Shown here: one piece after another, positions 44,558-56,241 of the stretch | Layout of the letters: every line of letters starts with the position of its first letter | Position numbering within the stretch: position 1 is the first letter of the stretch | Origin: Hypericum androsaemum | Taxonomy: Eukaryota; Streptophyta; Magnoliopsida; Malpighiales; Hypericaceae | Direction of reading: 5' to 3' | NCBI GenBank assembly: GCA_963995505.1 | Contig: OZ023181.1 | Coordinates: 12,396,221 to 12,460,220, forward strand | DNA: 64,000 nucleotides | The notes under the pieces: model-generated | Database searches by the model: none | The model's input: the letters and a program-made list of their open reading frames with translations, nothing else | What the model was told of the DNA's origin: nothing | Translations under genes and position numbers: made by a program

Positions 44558-47500
44558 TCCTTGCCTTTTCTTGCCTTATCTTTCCTTTTCTTGCCTTTTC
44601 ATTCTTTTTCCTTGCCTTTTCTTTCCTTTTCCTGCCTTTTCTTGCCATTTCCTTGCCTTTTCTTGCTTTATCTTTCATTTTCTTTCCTTTTCTTGCCTTT
44701 CCTTACCTTTTCCTTGCCTTTTATTTCCTTTTCTTGCCTTATCTTGTCATTTCTTGCATTTTCCTTGCCTTTTCTTTCCTTTTCTTGTCATTTCTTTCCT
44801 TTTCCTTGCCTTATCTTGCCTTTTCTTTCCTTTTCTTGCCTTATCTTGCCTTTTCTTACCTTTTCTTGCTTTTTCTTGCCTTTTCTTGCCTTTTCATGGC
44901 TTTTCCTTCCCTTTCCTTCCCTTTCCTTGCCTTTCCTTGCCTTTTTTTGCCTTTTCTTACCCTTTTGCATTTTCTTGCCTTTTCTTTCCTTTTTTGGCTT
45001 TTCTTACCTTTTCCTCACCTTTTCTTGCCTTATGTTGCCTTATCTTGCCTTTTCTTGCCTTTTCCTTGCCTTTTCTTTCCATTTCTTGCCTTATCTTGCC
45101 TTTTCCTTCCCTTTTCTTTCCTTTTCTTGCCTTTCCTTCCCTTTTCTTTCCTTATCATACCTTTTCTTGTCTTATCTTGCCATTTCCTTGCCTTTTCTTT
45201 CCTTTTCTTGCCTTATCTTACCTTATCTTGCATTTTCTTGCCTTTTCCTTGCCTTTTCTTTCCTTTTCTTGCCTTTTCCTTGCCTTTTCTTGCATTTTCT
45301 TTGCTTTTCTTGCCATTTCCTTAACTTTTCTTGCCTTTTCTTGCCTTATCTTTCCTTTTATTTCCTTTTCTTGCCTTTTCTTGCCTTATCTTGCCTTTTC
45401 TTACCTTTTCTTGCCTCTTCTTGCCTTATCTTGCCTTTTCTTACCTTATCATGCCTTTTCCTTGCCTTTTCATGCCTTTTCTTTCCTTTTCTTGCCTTAT
45501 CTTGCCTTATCTAGCCTTTTCCTTCCTTTTCTTGCCTTTTACTTGCCTTTTTCTTTTCTTTTCTTGTATTTTACTTCCTTTTCTAGTCTTTTCTTTCCTT
45601 TTCCTTGCCTTTTCTTGCCTTGTCTTTCCTTTTCTTGCCTTATCTTGCCTTTTCTTGCCTTTTCTTAATTTTTCTTACCTTTTCTTGCCTTTTCATGCCT
45701 TTTCTTGCCTTTTCTTGCCATATCTTGCCTTTCTATTCCTTTTCTTTCCTTATATTGCCTTTTCCTTGCCTTTTCTTTTCTTGCCTCATCTTGCCTTTTC
45801 TTGTCTCATCTTTCATTTTCTTTTCTTTTCTTTTCTTGCCTTTCCTTCCCTTATCTTGCCTTATCTTGCCTTTTCTTTCCTTGCCTTATCTTGTCTTCTC
45901 TTGCATTTTCCTTACCTTTTCTTTCCTTTTCTTGCCTTTTCATGCCTTTTCTTGCCTTATCTTTCCTTTTCTTGCCTTATCTTGCCTTTTCTTACCTTTT
46001 CTTGCATTATCATTCCTTTCTTGCCTTTTCTTGCCTTTTTCTTAACTTTACTTGCCTTTCCTTGCCTTTTCCTTGCTTTTCTTGCTTTATCTTTCCTTTT
46101 TTTTCCTTTTCTTGCCTTATCTTGCCTTTTCTTACCTTTTCATTGAATTTTCATGCCTTTTCCTCCCTTATCTTGCCTTTTCTTAGCCTTTTCCTTGCCT
46201 TTTATTTCCTTTTCTTGCCTTATCTTGCATTTTCCTTGCCTTTTCTTTCCTTTTCTTGCCTTTTCATACCTTTTCTTGCCTTATCTTTCCTTTTCTTGCC
46301 ATTTCATGCCTTTTCCTTGCCTTTTCTTGCCTTTTCATGCCTTTTCCTTCCCTTTTCTTGCCTTATCATTTTCTTTCCATTTCTTTCGTTTTTTTTGGCT
46401 TTTCTTACCTTTTCCATACCTTTTCTTCCCTTATGTTGCCTTTTCTTACCTTATCATTCCTTTTCTTTCCATTTCTTTCCTATTCTTTCCTTTTTTTCTT
46501 TTCTTGTCTTTTCTTACCTTTTCTTGCCTTATCTTTCCTTTTCTTGCCTTTTAATTCCTTTCCTTGCCTTTTCATTCCTTTCCTTGCCTTTTCTCTCCTT
46601 TCCTTGCCTTTTTTGCCTTATCTTGACTTTTCCTTGCCTTTTTTTGCGTTATCTTGACTTATCTTGCCTTTTCATTCCCTTTCTTACCTTTTCTCGCATT
46701 TTCATTCCTTTTCATGCCTTTTCCTTGCTTTTTCTTACCTTATCTTGCATTTTAATTCATTTTCTTGCCTTTTCTTTCCTTTTCTTTCCTTTTCTTGCCT
46801 TTTCTTGCCATTTAAATCATTTTCCTTGCCTTTTCTTTCCTTATCTTGCCTTTTCCTTGCCTTATCTTTCCTTTTCTAGCCTTATCTTACCTTTTCTTGC
46901 ATTATCTTGCCTATTCTTGCCTCATCTTTTCTTTTCCTGCCTTTTCTTGACTTTTCATTCCTTTTCCTTGCCTTTTCTTTCCTTTTTTTGCCTTTTCCTT
47001 GCCATTCCTTGCCTTATCTTTCCTTTTCTTTCCTTTACTTGCCTTTTCTTGCCTTATCTTGCCTTTTTTTTTTACCTTTTCTTGCCTTATCTTGCCTTTT
47101 CATTCCTTTTCCTTTCCATTTCTTACCATTTCTTGCCTAATCATTCCTATTCTTGCCATTTCATTCATTTTCCTTGCCTTTTCTTGCCTTTTCTTTCCTT
47201 TTCTTGCCTTATCTTTCTTTATCTTTCCTTTTCTTGCCTTTTCTTTTCTTTTCTTGCCTTTTCTTGCGTCATCTTTCATTTTCTTTTCTTTTCTTTTCTT
47301 GCCTTTCCTTCCCTTATATTGCCTTATCTTGCCTTATCTTGCCTTTTCTTTTCTTGCCTTATCTTGTCTTTTCTTGCATTTTCCTTACCTTTTCTTTCCT
47401 TTTCTTGCCTTTTCTTTCCTTTTCTTGTCATTTCTTTCCTTTTCCTTGCCTTTTCTTGTCTTATCTTGCCTTATCTTTCCTTTTCTTGCCTTATCTTGCC

Positions 47501-50500
47501 TTTTCTTACTTTTTCTTGCATTTTCATTCCTTTCTTGCCTTTTCTTGCCTTTTTCTTAACTTTTCTTGCTTTATCTTTCCTTGCCTTTTCCTTGCCTTTT
47601 CTTGCTCTATCTTTCCTTTTCTTTCCTTTTCTTGCCTTATCTTGCCTTTTCTTACCTTTTCATTGAATTTTCATGCCTTTGCCTCCCTTATCTTGCCTTT
47701 TCTTTGCATTTTCCTTGCCTTTTATTTCCTTTTCTTGCCTTATCTTGCATTTTCCTTGCCTTATATTTCCTTTTCTTGCCTTTTCATGCCTTTTCTTGCC
47801 TTATATTTCCTTTTCTTGCCTTTTCTTTCCTTTTCTTGTCGTTTCTTTCCTTTTCCTTGCCTGATCTTGCTTTATCTTTCCTTTTCTTTCCTTTTCTTGC
47901 CTTATATTGCCTTTTCTTACCTTTTCATTCCCTTTTCTTGCCTTTTCTTACCTTTTTGCATTTTCTTTCCTTTTCTATCCTTTTTTTTTGGCTTTTCTTA
48001 CCTTTTCCATACCTTTTCTTGCCTTATGTTGGCTTTTCTTACCTTTTTTTTCTTTTCTTGCCTTTTCTTACCTTTTCTTACCTTATCTTCCCTTTTCTTG
48101 CCTTTTCTTTCCTTTCCTTGCCTTTTTTGCCTTATCTTGACTTTTCCTTGACTTTTCCTTGCCTTTTCTTGCCTTTTCTGTCCCTTTCTTACCTTTTTTG
48201 GCACTTTCATTCCTTTTCATACATTTTCCTTGCTTTTTCTTGCCTTTTCTTTCCTTTTCTTTCCTTTTCTTGCCTTTTCTTGCCTTTTAATTCATTTTCC
48301 TTGCCTTTTCTTTCCTTATCTTGCCTTTTACTTGCCTTTTCTTTCCTTTTCTTGCATTATCTTGCTTTTTCTTGCCTCATCTTTCCTTTACTTTCCTTTT
48401 CTTGCCTTTTCTTGACTTTTCTTGACTTTTCCTTGCCTTTTCTTTCTTTTTTTTTGCCTTTTCCTTGCCTTATCTTTCCTTTTCTTTCCTTTACTTGCCT
48501 TTTCTTGCCTTTTTTTTACCTTTTCTTGCCTTTTCCTTGCCTTTTCATTCCTTTTCCTTTCCATTTCTTACCTTTTCTGGCCTAATCATTCCTATTCTTT
48601 CCATTTCATTCATTTTCCTTGCCTTTTCTTTCCTTTTCTTGCCTTTTCTTTCCTTTTCTTACATTTTCTTGCCTTATCTTTCCTTTTCTTGCCTTATCTT
48701 GACCTTTCTTGCCTTATCTTGCCATTTCTTCCCTTTTCCTGCCTTTCCCTTGCCTTTTCTTTCCTTATCTTGCCTTTTCCTTGCCTTTTCTTTCTTTTCT
48801 TGCCTTTTCCTGCCTTAGCTTACCTTTTCTTTCCTTTCTTGCCTTTTCTTGCTTTTTTATTCCTTTTCTTGCCTTTTCTTGCCTTTTCATGCCTTTTCCT
48901 AGCCTTTTCTTGCCTTATCTTGCCTTTTCCTTACCTTTTTCTTTCTTTTTCTTGCCTTATCTTGCCTTTTCCTTGCCTTTTCTTTGCTTTTCTTGCCTTA
49001 TCTTGCCTCATCTTGCCTTATCTTGCCTCATCTTTCCTTTTCTTGCCTTATCTTGCCTTTTCTGGCCTTTTTCTTGCCTTATCTTTCCTTTTCTTGCCTT
49101 TTCATTCTTTTTCCTTGCCTTTTCTTTCCTTTTCCTGCCTTTTCTTGCCATTTCCTTGCCTTTTCTTGCTTTATCTTTCCTTTTCTTTCCTTTTCTTGCC
49201 TTATCTTGCCTTTTCTTGCCTTTTCATTGAATTTTCATGCCTTTTCCTTGCCTTTTATTTCCTTTTCTTGCCTTATCTTGCCTTTTCTTACCTGTTCCTT
49301 GCCTTTTATTTCGTTTTCTTGTCTTATCTTGTCTTTTCTTGCATTTTCCTTGCCTTTTCTTTCCTTTTCTTGTCATTTCTTTCCTTTTCCTTGCCTTATC
49401 TTTCCTTTTCTTTCCTTTTCTTACCTTTTCTTGCCTTATCTTGCCTTTTCTTATCTTTTCTTACTTTTTCTTGCCTTTTCTTGCCTTTTCGTTGCTTTTC
49501 CTTCCCTTTCCTTGCCTTTTCTTACCCTTTTGCATTTTCTTGCCTTTTCTTTCCTTTTTTGGCTTTTCTTACCTTTTCCTAACCTTTTCTTGCCGTATGT
49601 TGCCTTATCTTGCCTTTTCTTGCCTTTTCCTTGCCTTTTCTTTCCATTTCTTGCCTTATCTTGCCTTTTCATTGCCTTTTCTTTCCTTTTCTTTCCTTTT
49701 CTTGCCTTTCCTTCCCTTTTCTTTCCTTATCGTACATTTTCTTGTCTTATCTTGCCATTTCCTTGCCTTTTCTTTCCTTTTCTTGCCTTATCTTACCTTA
49801 TCTTGCATTTTCTTGCCTTTTCCTTGCCTTTTCTTGCCATATCTTTCTTTTCTTGCCTTTTCATTCCATTTCCTTGCATTTTCTTTCCTTTTCTTGCCTT
49901 TTCTTTGCCTTTTCTTGCCTTTTCTTTTCTTTTCTTGCCTTTTCATGTATTTTCTTGCCGTATCTTTCCTTTTCTTGCCTTTTCGTTCCTTTTTCATGCC
50001 TTTTCTTGTATTTTACTTCCTTTTCTAGTCTTTTCTTTCCTTTTCCTTGCCTTTTCTTGCCTTGCCTTTCCTTTTCCTTGCCTTTTCTTGCCTTTTCATG
50101 CCTTTTCTTGCCTTTTCTTGCCATATCTTGCCTTTCTATTCCTTTTCTTGCCTTTTCTTTCCTTATCTTGCCTTTTCCTTGCCTTTTCTTTTCTTGCCTT
50201 ATCTTGCCTTTTCTTGTCTCATCTTTCATTTTCTTTTCTTTTCTTTTCTTGCCTTTCCTTCCCTTATCTTGCCTTATCTTGCCTTTTCTTTCCTTGCCTT
50301 ATCTTGTCTTTTCTTGCATTTTCCTTACCTTTTCTTTCCTTTTCTTGCCTTTTCATGCCTTTTCTTGCCTTATCTTTCCTTTTCTTGCCTTTTCGTTCCT
50401 TTTTCATGCCTTTTCTTGTATTTTACTTCCTTTTCTAGTCTTTTCTTTCCTTTTCCTTGCCTTTTCTTGCCTTGCCTTTCCTTTTCCTTGCCTTTTCTTG

Positions 50501-53500
50501 CCTTTTCATGTATTTTCTTGCCTTTTCTTGCCATATCATGCCTTTTCATGTATTTTCTTGCCGTATCTTTCCTTTTCTTGCCTTTTCGTTCCTTTTTCAT
50601 GCCTTTTCTTGTATTTTACTTCCTTTTCTAGTCTTTTCTTTCCTTTTCCTTGCCTTTTCTTGCCTTGCCTTTCCTTTTCTTGCCTTTCCTTGCCTTTTCT
50701 TGCCTTACCTTGCCTTTTCTTGCCTTTTCTTACCTTTTCTTGCCTTTTCATGTTTTTTCTTGCCATATCTTGCGTTTCTAATCCTTATCTTGCCTTTTCT
50801 TTCCTTATCTTGCCTTTTCCTTGCCTTTTCTTAATTTTTCTTAGCTTTTCTTGCCTTTTCATGCCTTTTCTTGCCATATCTTGCCTTTCTATTCCTTTTC
50901 TTGCCTTTTCTTTCCTTATCTTGCCTTTTCCTTGCCTTTTCTTTCCTTTTCTTGCCTTATCTTGCCTTTTCTTGTCTCATCTTTCATTTTCTTTTCTTTT
51001 CTTTTCTTGCCTTTCCTTCCCTTATCTTGCCTTACCTTGCCTTTTCTTTCCTTGCCTTATCTTGTCTTTTCCTTACCTTTTCTTTCCTTTTTTTCCCTTT
51101 TCATGCCTTTTCTTACCTTATCTTTCCTTTTCTTGTCGTTTCTTTCCATTTCCTTGCCTTTTCTTGCCTTATCTTTCCTTTTCTTGCCTTATCTTGCCTT
51201 TTCTTGCCTTTTCTTGCATTATCATTCCTTTCTTGCCTTTTCTTGCCTTTTTCTTAACTTTTCTTGCCTTTCCTTGCCTTTTCCTTGCTTTTCTTGCTTT
51301 ATCTTTCCTTTTCTTTCCTTTTCTTGCCTTAACATGCCTTTTCTTACCTTTTCATTGAATTTTCACGCCTTTTACTCCCTTATCTTGACTTTTCTTTGCC
51401 TTTTCCTTGCCTTTTATTTCCTTTTCTTGCCTTATCTTGCATTTTCCTTGCCTTTTCTTTCCTTTTCTTGCCTTTTCATGCCTTTTCTTGCCTTATCTTT
51501 CCTTTACTTGCCATTTCATGCCTTTTCCATGCCTTTTCTTGCCTTTTCTTTACTTTTTTTGCCTTTCCCTTGCCTTTTCTTTCCTTATCTTGCCTTTTCC
51601 TTGCCTTTTCTTTCTTTTCTTGCCTTTTCCTGCCTTTGCTTACCTTTTCTTTCCTTTCTTGCCTTTTAATTCCTTTTCTTGCATTTTCTTGCCTTTTCAT
51701 GCCTTTTCCTTGCCTTTTTTTGACCTTATCTTGCCTTTTCCTTACCTTTTCCTTTTTTTCCTTGCCTTATCTTGCCTTTTCCTTGCCTTTTCTTTGCTTT
51801 TCTTGCCTTATCTTGCCTTTTCTTGCCTCATCTTTGCTTTTCTTGCCTTTTCTTGCCTTATCCGGCCTTTTCCTTACCTTTTCTTGTCTTATCTTTCCTT
51901 TTCTTGCCTTTTCATTCTTTTTCCTTGCCTTTTCTTTCCTTTTCCTGCCTTTTCTTGCCATTTCCTTGCCTTTTCTTGCTTTATCTTTCCTTTTCTTTCC
52001 TTTTCTTGCCTCTTCTTGCCTTTTCTTGTCTTATCTTGCCTTTTCTTACCTTATCATGCCTTTTCCTTGCCTTTTCATGCCTTTTCTTTCCTTTTCTTGC
52101 CTTTTCTTGCCTTATCTTGCTTTTCCTTCCTTTTCTTGCCTTTTCCTTGCCTTTTCTTTTCTTTTCTTGCCTTTTCATGCATTTTCTTGCCGTATCTTTC
52201 CTTTTCTTGCCTTTTCAAGCCTTTTTCATGCCTTTTCTTGTATTTTACTTCCTTTTCTAGTCTTTTCTTTCCTTTTCCTTGCCTTTTCTTGCCGTGTCTT
52301 TCCTTTTCTTGCCTTTCCTTGCCTTTTCTTGCCTTTTCTTGATTTTTCTTACCTTTTCTTGCCTTTTCATGCCTTTTCTTGCCTTTTCTTGCCATATCTT
52401 GCCTTCCTATTCCTTTTCTTGCCTTTTCATTCCTTATCTTGCCTTTTCTTGCCTTATCTTGCCTTTTCCTTGCCTTTTCTTTCCTTTTCTTGCTTTATCT
52501 TTCCTTTTCTTGCCTTATCTTACCTTTTCTTGCCTTTTCATTGAATTTTCATGCCTTTTCCTTGCCTTTTATTTCCTTTTCTTGCCTTATCTTGCCTTTT
52601 CTTACATTTTCCTTGCCTTTTATTTCCTTTTATTTCCTTATCTTGTCTTTTCTTGTATTTTCCTTGCCTTTTCTTTCCTTTTCTTGTCATTTCTTTCCTT
52701 TTCCTTGCCTTATCTTGCCTTTTCTTTTCTTTTCTTTCCTTTTCTTGCCTTTTCTTACCTTTTCTTGCTTTTTCTTGCCTTTTCTTGCCTTTTCATGGCT
52801 TTTCCTTCCCTTTCCCTGCCTTTCCTTGCCTTTTCTTGCCTCTTCTTACCCTTTTGCATTTTCTTGCCTTTTCTTTCCTTTTTTGGTTTTTCCTACCTTT
52901 CCTTGCCTTTTCTTGCCTCTTCTTACCCTTTTGCATTTTCTTGCCTTTTCTTTCCTTTTTTGGCTTTTCTTACCTTTTCCTTACCTTTTCTTGCCTTATG
53001 TTGCCTTTTCTTGCCTGTTCTTGCCTTTTCCATGCCTTTTCCTTCCATTTCTTGCCTTATCTTGCCTTTTCCTTGCCTTTTCTTTCCTTTTCTTGCCTTC
53101 CTTCCCTTTTCTTTCCTTATCATACCTTTTCTTGTCTTATCTTGCCATTTCCTTGCCTTTCTTTCCTTTTCTTGCCTTATCTTACCTTATCTTGCATTTT
53201 CTTGCCTTTTCTTGCCTTATCTTTCCTTTTCATGCCTTTTCATTCCATTTCCTTGCCTTTTCTTTCCTTTTCTTGCCTTTTCCTTGCCTTTTCTTGACTT
53301 TTCTTGCCTTTTCTTGCCTTTTCTTTCCTTTTCTTGCCTTTTCTTGCCTTATCTTGCTTTTCCTTCCTTTTCTTGCCTTTTCCTTGCCTTTTCTTTTCTT
53401 TTCTTGCCTTTTCATGCATTTTCTTGCCGTATCTTTCCTTTTCTTGCCTTTTAAAGCCTTTTTCATGCCTTTTCTTGTATTTTACTTCCTTTTCTAGTCT

Positions 53501-54100
53501 TTTCTTTCCTTTTCCTTGCCTTTTCTTGCCGTGTCTTTCCTTTTCTTGCCTTTCCTTGCCTTTTCTTGCCTTTTCTTGATTTTTCTTACCTTTTCTTGCC
53601 TTTTCATGCCTTTTCTTGCCATTTCTTGCCATATCTTGCCTTCCTATTCCTTTTCTTGCCTTTTCATTCCTTATCTTGCCTTTTCCTTGCCTTTTCTTTC
53701 CTTTTCTTGCCTTATCTTGCCTTTTCTTGTCTCATCTTTCATTTTCTTTTCTTTTCTTTCCTTATCTTGCCTTATCTTTCCTTTTCTTGCCTTATCTTGC
53801 CTTTTCTTACCTTTTTTTGCATTATCATTCCTTTCTTGCCTTTTCTTGCCTTTTTCTTAACTTTTCTTTCATTTCCTTGCCTTTTCCTTGCTTTTCTTGC
53901 TTTATCTTTCCTTTTCTTTCCTTTTCTTGCCATATCTTGCCTTTTCTTACCTTTTCATTGAATTTTCATGCCTTTTCCTCCCTTATCTTGCCTTTTCTTT
54001 CCCTTTTCCTTGCCTTTTATTTCCTTTTCTTGCCTTATCTAGCATTTTCCTTGCCTTTTCTTTCCTTTTCTTTCCTTTTCTTGTCGTTTCTTTCCTTTTC
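44558..54100. repeat. Decamer satellite array, block 4
   Basis: About 9.5 kb of the same satellite in the same orientation. Irregular higher-order repetition is marked by CATTGAATTTTCATGCC near 46141, 47661, 49225, 51353, 52540 and 53956 (also 41730 before B1), spaced about 1.2-2.1 kb. A second marker, CTTGTATTTTACTTCC, recurs at sites including about 45564, 50008, 50417, 50608, 52242 and 53470. No gene was seen. Confidence 0.97.
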
Positions 54101-54920
54101 TGATGTGAGCAAGCCTAAGGACGCACCTACTATCAAGCTTGTAGACTCGCAGCACGTTCAAGTTACAATTGGGCCAATTACAAGAGCAACAGCTAGGAAG
54201 TTGCAATCTGACTTCAATGGACTAATGCAAGAAGTTTGGGCTCAAGCAAGTGCGTGGAGGTCCAAGGACGTCCAAGAAACCCAAGGGAGGCCCATGCACG
54301 TTTTGGAAGCTAAATGGGAAGTTTGAGATGCACGCAATCTCCTGGATGCATGCGCACGTGAATTTCAAGCTTATCTTGGACATGCGTCCCTAAATTTTAG
54401 GAATTGCATCTACTATGTTTTAGGACGTGATATTTACTAGATATTCTATTAGTTATCTATGTTTAGATTGTTTTCCTACTTAGTTGAATAATTCGGCCAA
54501 AATCCCTTTAAATTAGGAAGGAGAATTTTGGCCAGCTTTGAACTCCTTATTTGGAGTTAGTTTTCGTTTAGGAAGTTGTAAGACTTATGGAGCCTATATA
54601 AAGAGGCATCCTCATTCAATAAAGACATAACAATTTGGAGAATTACTTAGCATTGGCTAATTGTGAGTTTAGATACTCGTTTGTTCTTGCTTAGGCTGGT
54701 GAGTCGTCTTGGCTAGAATTTATCTTTCACTTATCAAACGGATCATCCATCCCCGCTCGTGGCGTGATACGACCTTAGGTCAAGGTTCAGAAGCTCTTGC
54801 TGCGGGTTAAGGTTCAATTTCGCGCCTTAGTTCTTGTGAGTTCTTGTGAGTTGTGATCTGTTCCATTCTGAAGTAACAAACGGTCCGAGTTGTGAGTCTT
54901 TTCCGCTGAGATTCATATCA
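54101..54920 (+). repeat. 5' LTR of element H (A-type)
   Basis: 820 bp from TGATGTGAGC to GATTCATATCA, clearly more diverged from the A LTRs than those are from each other. The satellite frame upstream happens to read into the LTR-encoded TRARA-like tail (to 54326). TATATAAA near 54595 and AATAAA near 54618 are conserved. Confidence 0.93.
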
Positions 54921-54922
54921 TT

Positions 54923-54934
54923 TGGTATCAAAGC
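54923..54934 (+). promoter_or_regulatory. Primer-binding site of element H (variant)
   Basis: TGGTATCAAAGC, the same one-base variant as in C1, three bases downstream of GATTCATATCA with two intervening T residues. Confidence 0.88.
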
Positions 54935-55026
54935 TTAGCTTGTTACTTTAGTTCATTATCCTTGTTATTCTTGTTCTTTTTTGGGGTTCGTTTTGTTGCT
55001 TGCTAATCCGTGAGGTTCTTCGCTGT

Positions 55027-55327
55027 TCGAGAGAATAATTTGAGTACAAAAAACGTGGGCTTTGCTCTCTTGGTTCTTCGGAACTGTTCGAACACAGCGG
55101 AGGGATTCCGTTCGTTCACCTTCGACTTATCAAGCGGATCTACATCACCGTTTGTGGTGTCTTCATCAAATCAAGGTTCTTGTTTCCCTATAGCAGCGGG
55201 TCGAGGTTGTTCATGTCGAGGTTCTTGCAAAGGTGCAAACAACGGGTCGAGATTTCCATCAATCTGAACGTAGATAGATCCGGCTTTCGCGTGGATCCGT
55301 AACAAGATTCACATCAGTTGGTATCAG
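55027..55327 (+). repeat. C-type LTR fragment (R-U5-like) with primer site inside element H
   Basis: From about GAATAATTTGAGTAC through GATTCACATCA (to 55315) this matches the second half of the C-type LTR of D (about 61471-61755), without the TATA box and upstream part. TGGTATCAGAGC follows at 55319-55330 and grades directly into A-type RT sequence. The left join is with A-type leader around CGAGAGAATAA. The segment is what the 5' end of a C-type transcript would contain. Confidence 0.85.
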
Positions 55328-55413
55328 AGCACTTAGAGAAGATCAATTGTTTGCTAACTTGAAGAAGTGTACCTTTTGTACGGATAAGCTTGTATTCTTG
55401 GGTTTTGTTGTTG
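55328..55413 (+). pseudogene. Element H pol fragment (RT), left of E
   Basis: Matches A at about 31347-31432 ([20 protein letters not shown], then VFLGFVV) with few changes. The first part of RT, including YFDD, is missing. It is cut by E after the TSD TGTTG (55409-55413). Confidence 0.9.
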
Positions 55414-55927
55414 TGACGTAGGACGTCCCAAATCAAGGTACAAGGACGTGCACAAGGGTGTGCATGAGCTGCATGGGATCCTCAAGTCGTTTATTTAATG
55501 TGTTGCTTTTTATTTTCTGGATTGTAATAATTAGGACATGTTTCGTTTTCTTTCCTTCTGTTGCTAAAGGGGGGGTTTAGCAACTAATAATGAGGCGTGT
55601 TAATGTTAGTTATGGCTGTCCTAATATGGACGTGGGAAGGGAAAAGATTGTAACAGCTGGAGCCTTAATTTCTGGCTGGAATTTAGCTCGTTTAAATTAA
55701 GCATCACAAAGAAGGAAATGACATGTTGAATTAATCCAGAATATTCTGAGTTTGCTAAGGCAAAGAGGAGCACGTTTTGTGCTTGTTGTTTTTTTTTGCC
55801 ATTGATTGGCCGCCTAGCAATAGGCAAACCTCAATCACCCTACGAAAGTTGGTGATTGTTGTAAATCTTTCATTGAGTTTGTTCCAGAATTCACAAACAC
55901 ACAAGTTAATTCCGCTGTGCAACATTA
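55414..55927 (+). repeat. 5' LTR of element E
   Basis: 514 bp. No convincing TATA box beyond A/T-rich TTTAAATTAAG near 55692. It contains a run of 7 G (about 55568) and a T run (about 55788) that vary in length between the two LTRs. Confidence 0.94.
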
Positions 55928-55929
55928 GG

Positions 55930-55941
55930 TGGTATCAGAGC
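55930..55941 (+). promoter_or_regulatory. Primer-binding site of element E
   Basis: TGGTATCAGAGC two bases after the LTR. Confidence 0.92.
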
Positions 55942-56101
55942 ATAGATTACGATCAGATCAGTTTCTACATTGATCTTGAGTGAACGCTATCACCACAGAG
56001 AGTTGTGAGAGACCCTACCTACGAGCCGATCCACAAGGTTTCGCGATCCCCTGATCCATGCCTCTAATACCAAACCAAGCTCCACCAGAATCCGATGCAC
56101 T

Positions 56102-56241
56102 ATGGCCGACCCCATGGACAACCAGAATCCGGATCTACGTCAAAGATTTGCCACCTTGGAGGCTGCCATCTTGGAGATCCGCACGCAGCTTGCTAACTTG
56201 GTGGTGCAACCTCCAGCACCCCCCCCCCCCCCCCCCCTCCA
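56102..56241 (+). pseudogene. gag: Element E gag N-terminus, out of frame with the rest
   Basis: ATG at 56102 opens MADPMDNQNPDLRQRFATLE, clearly the homologue of the gag start of F. It ends in a 19-base poly-C run (56219-56237). Downstream gag continues in a different phase (140 bases apart, not a multiple of three). The break is therefore probably a length change in the C run, real or a sequencing artefact. Confidence 0.8.
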
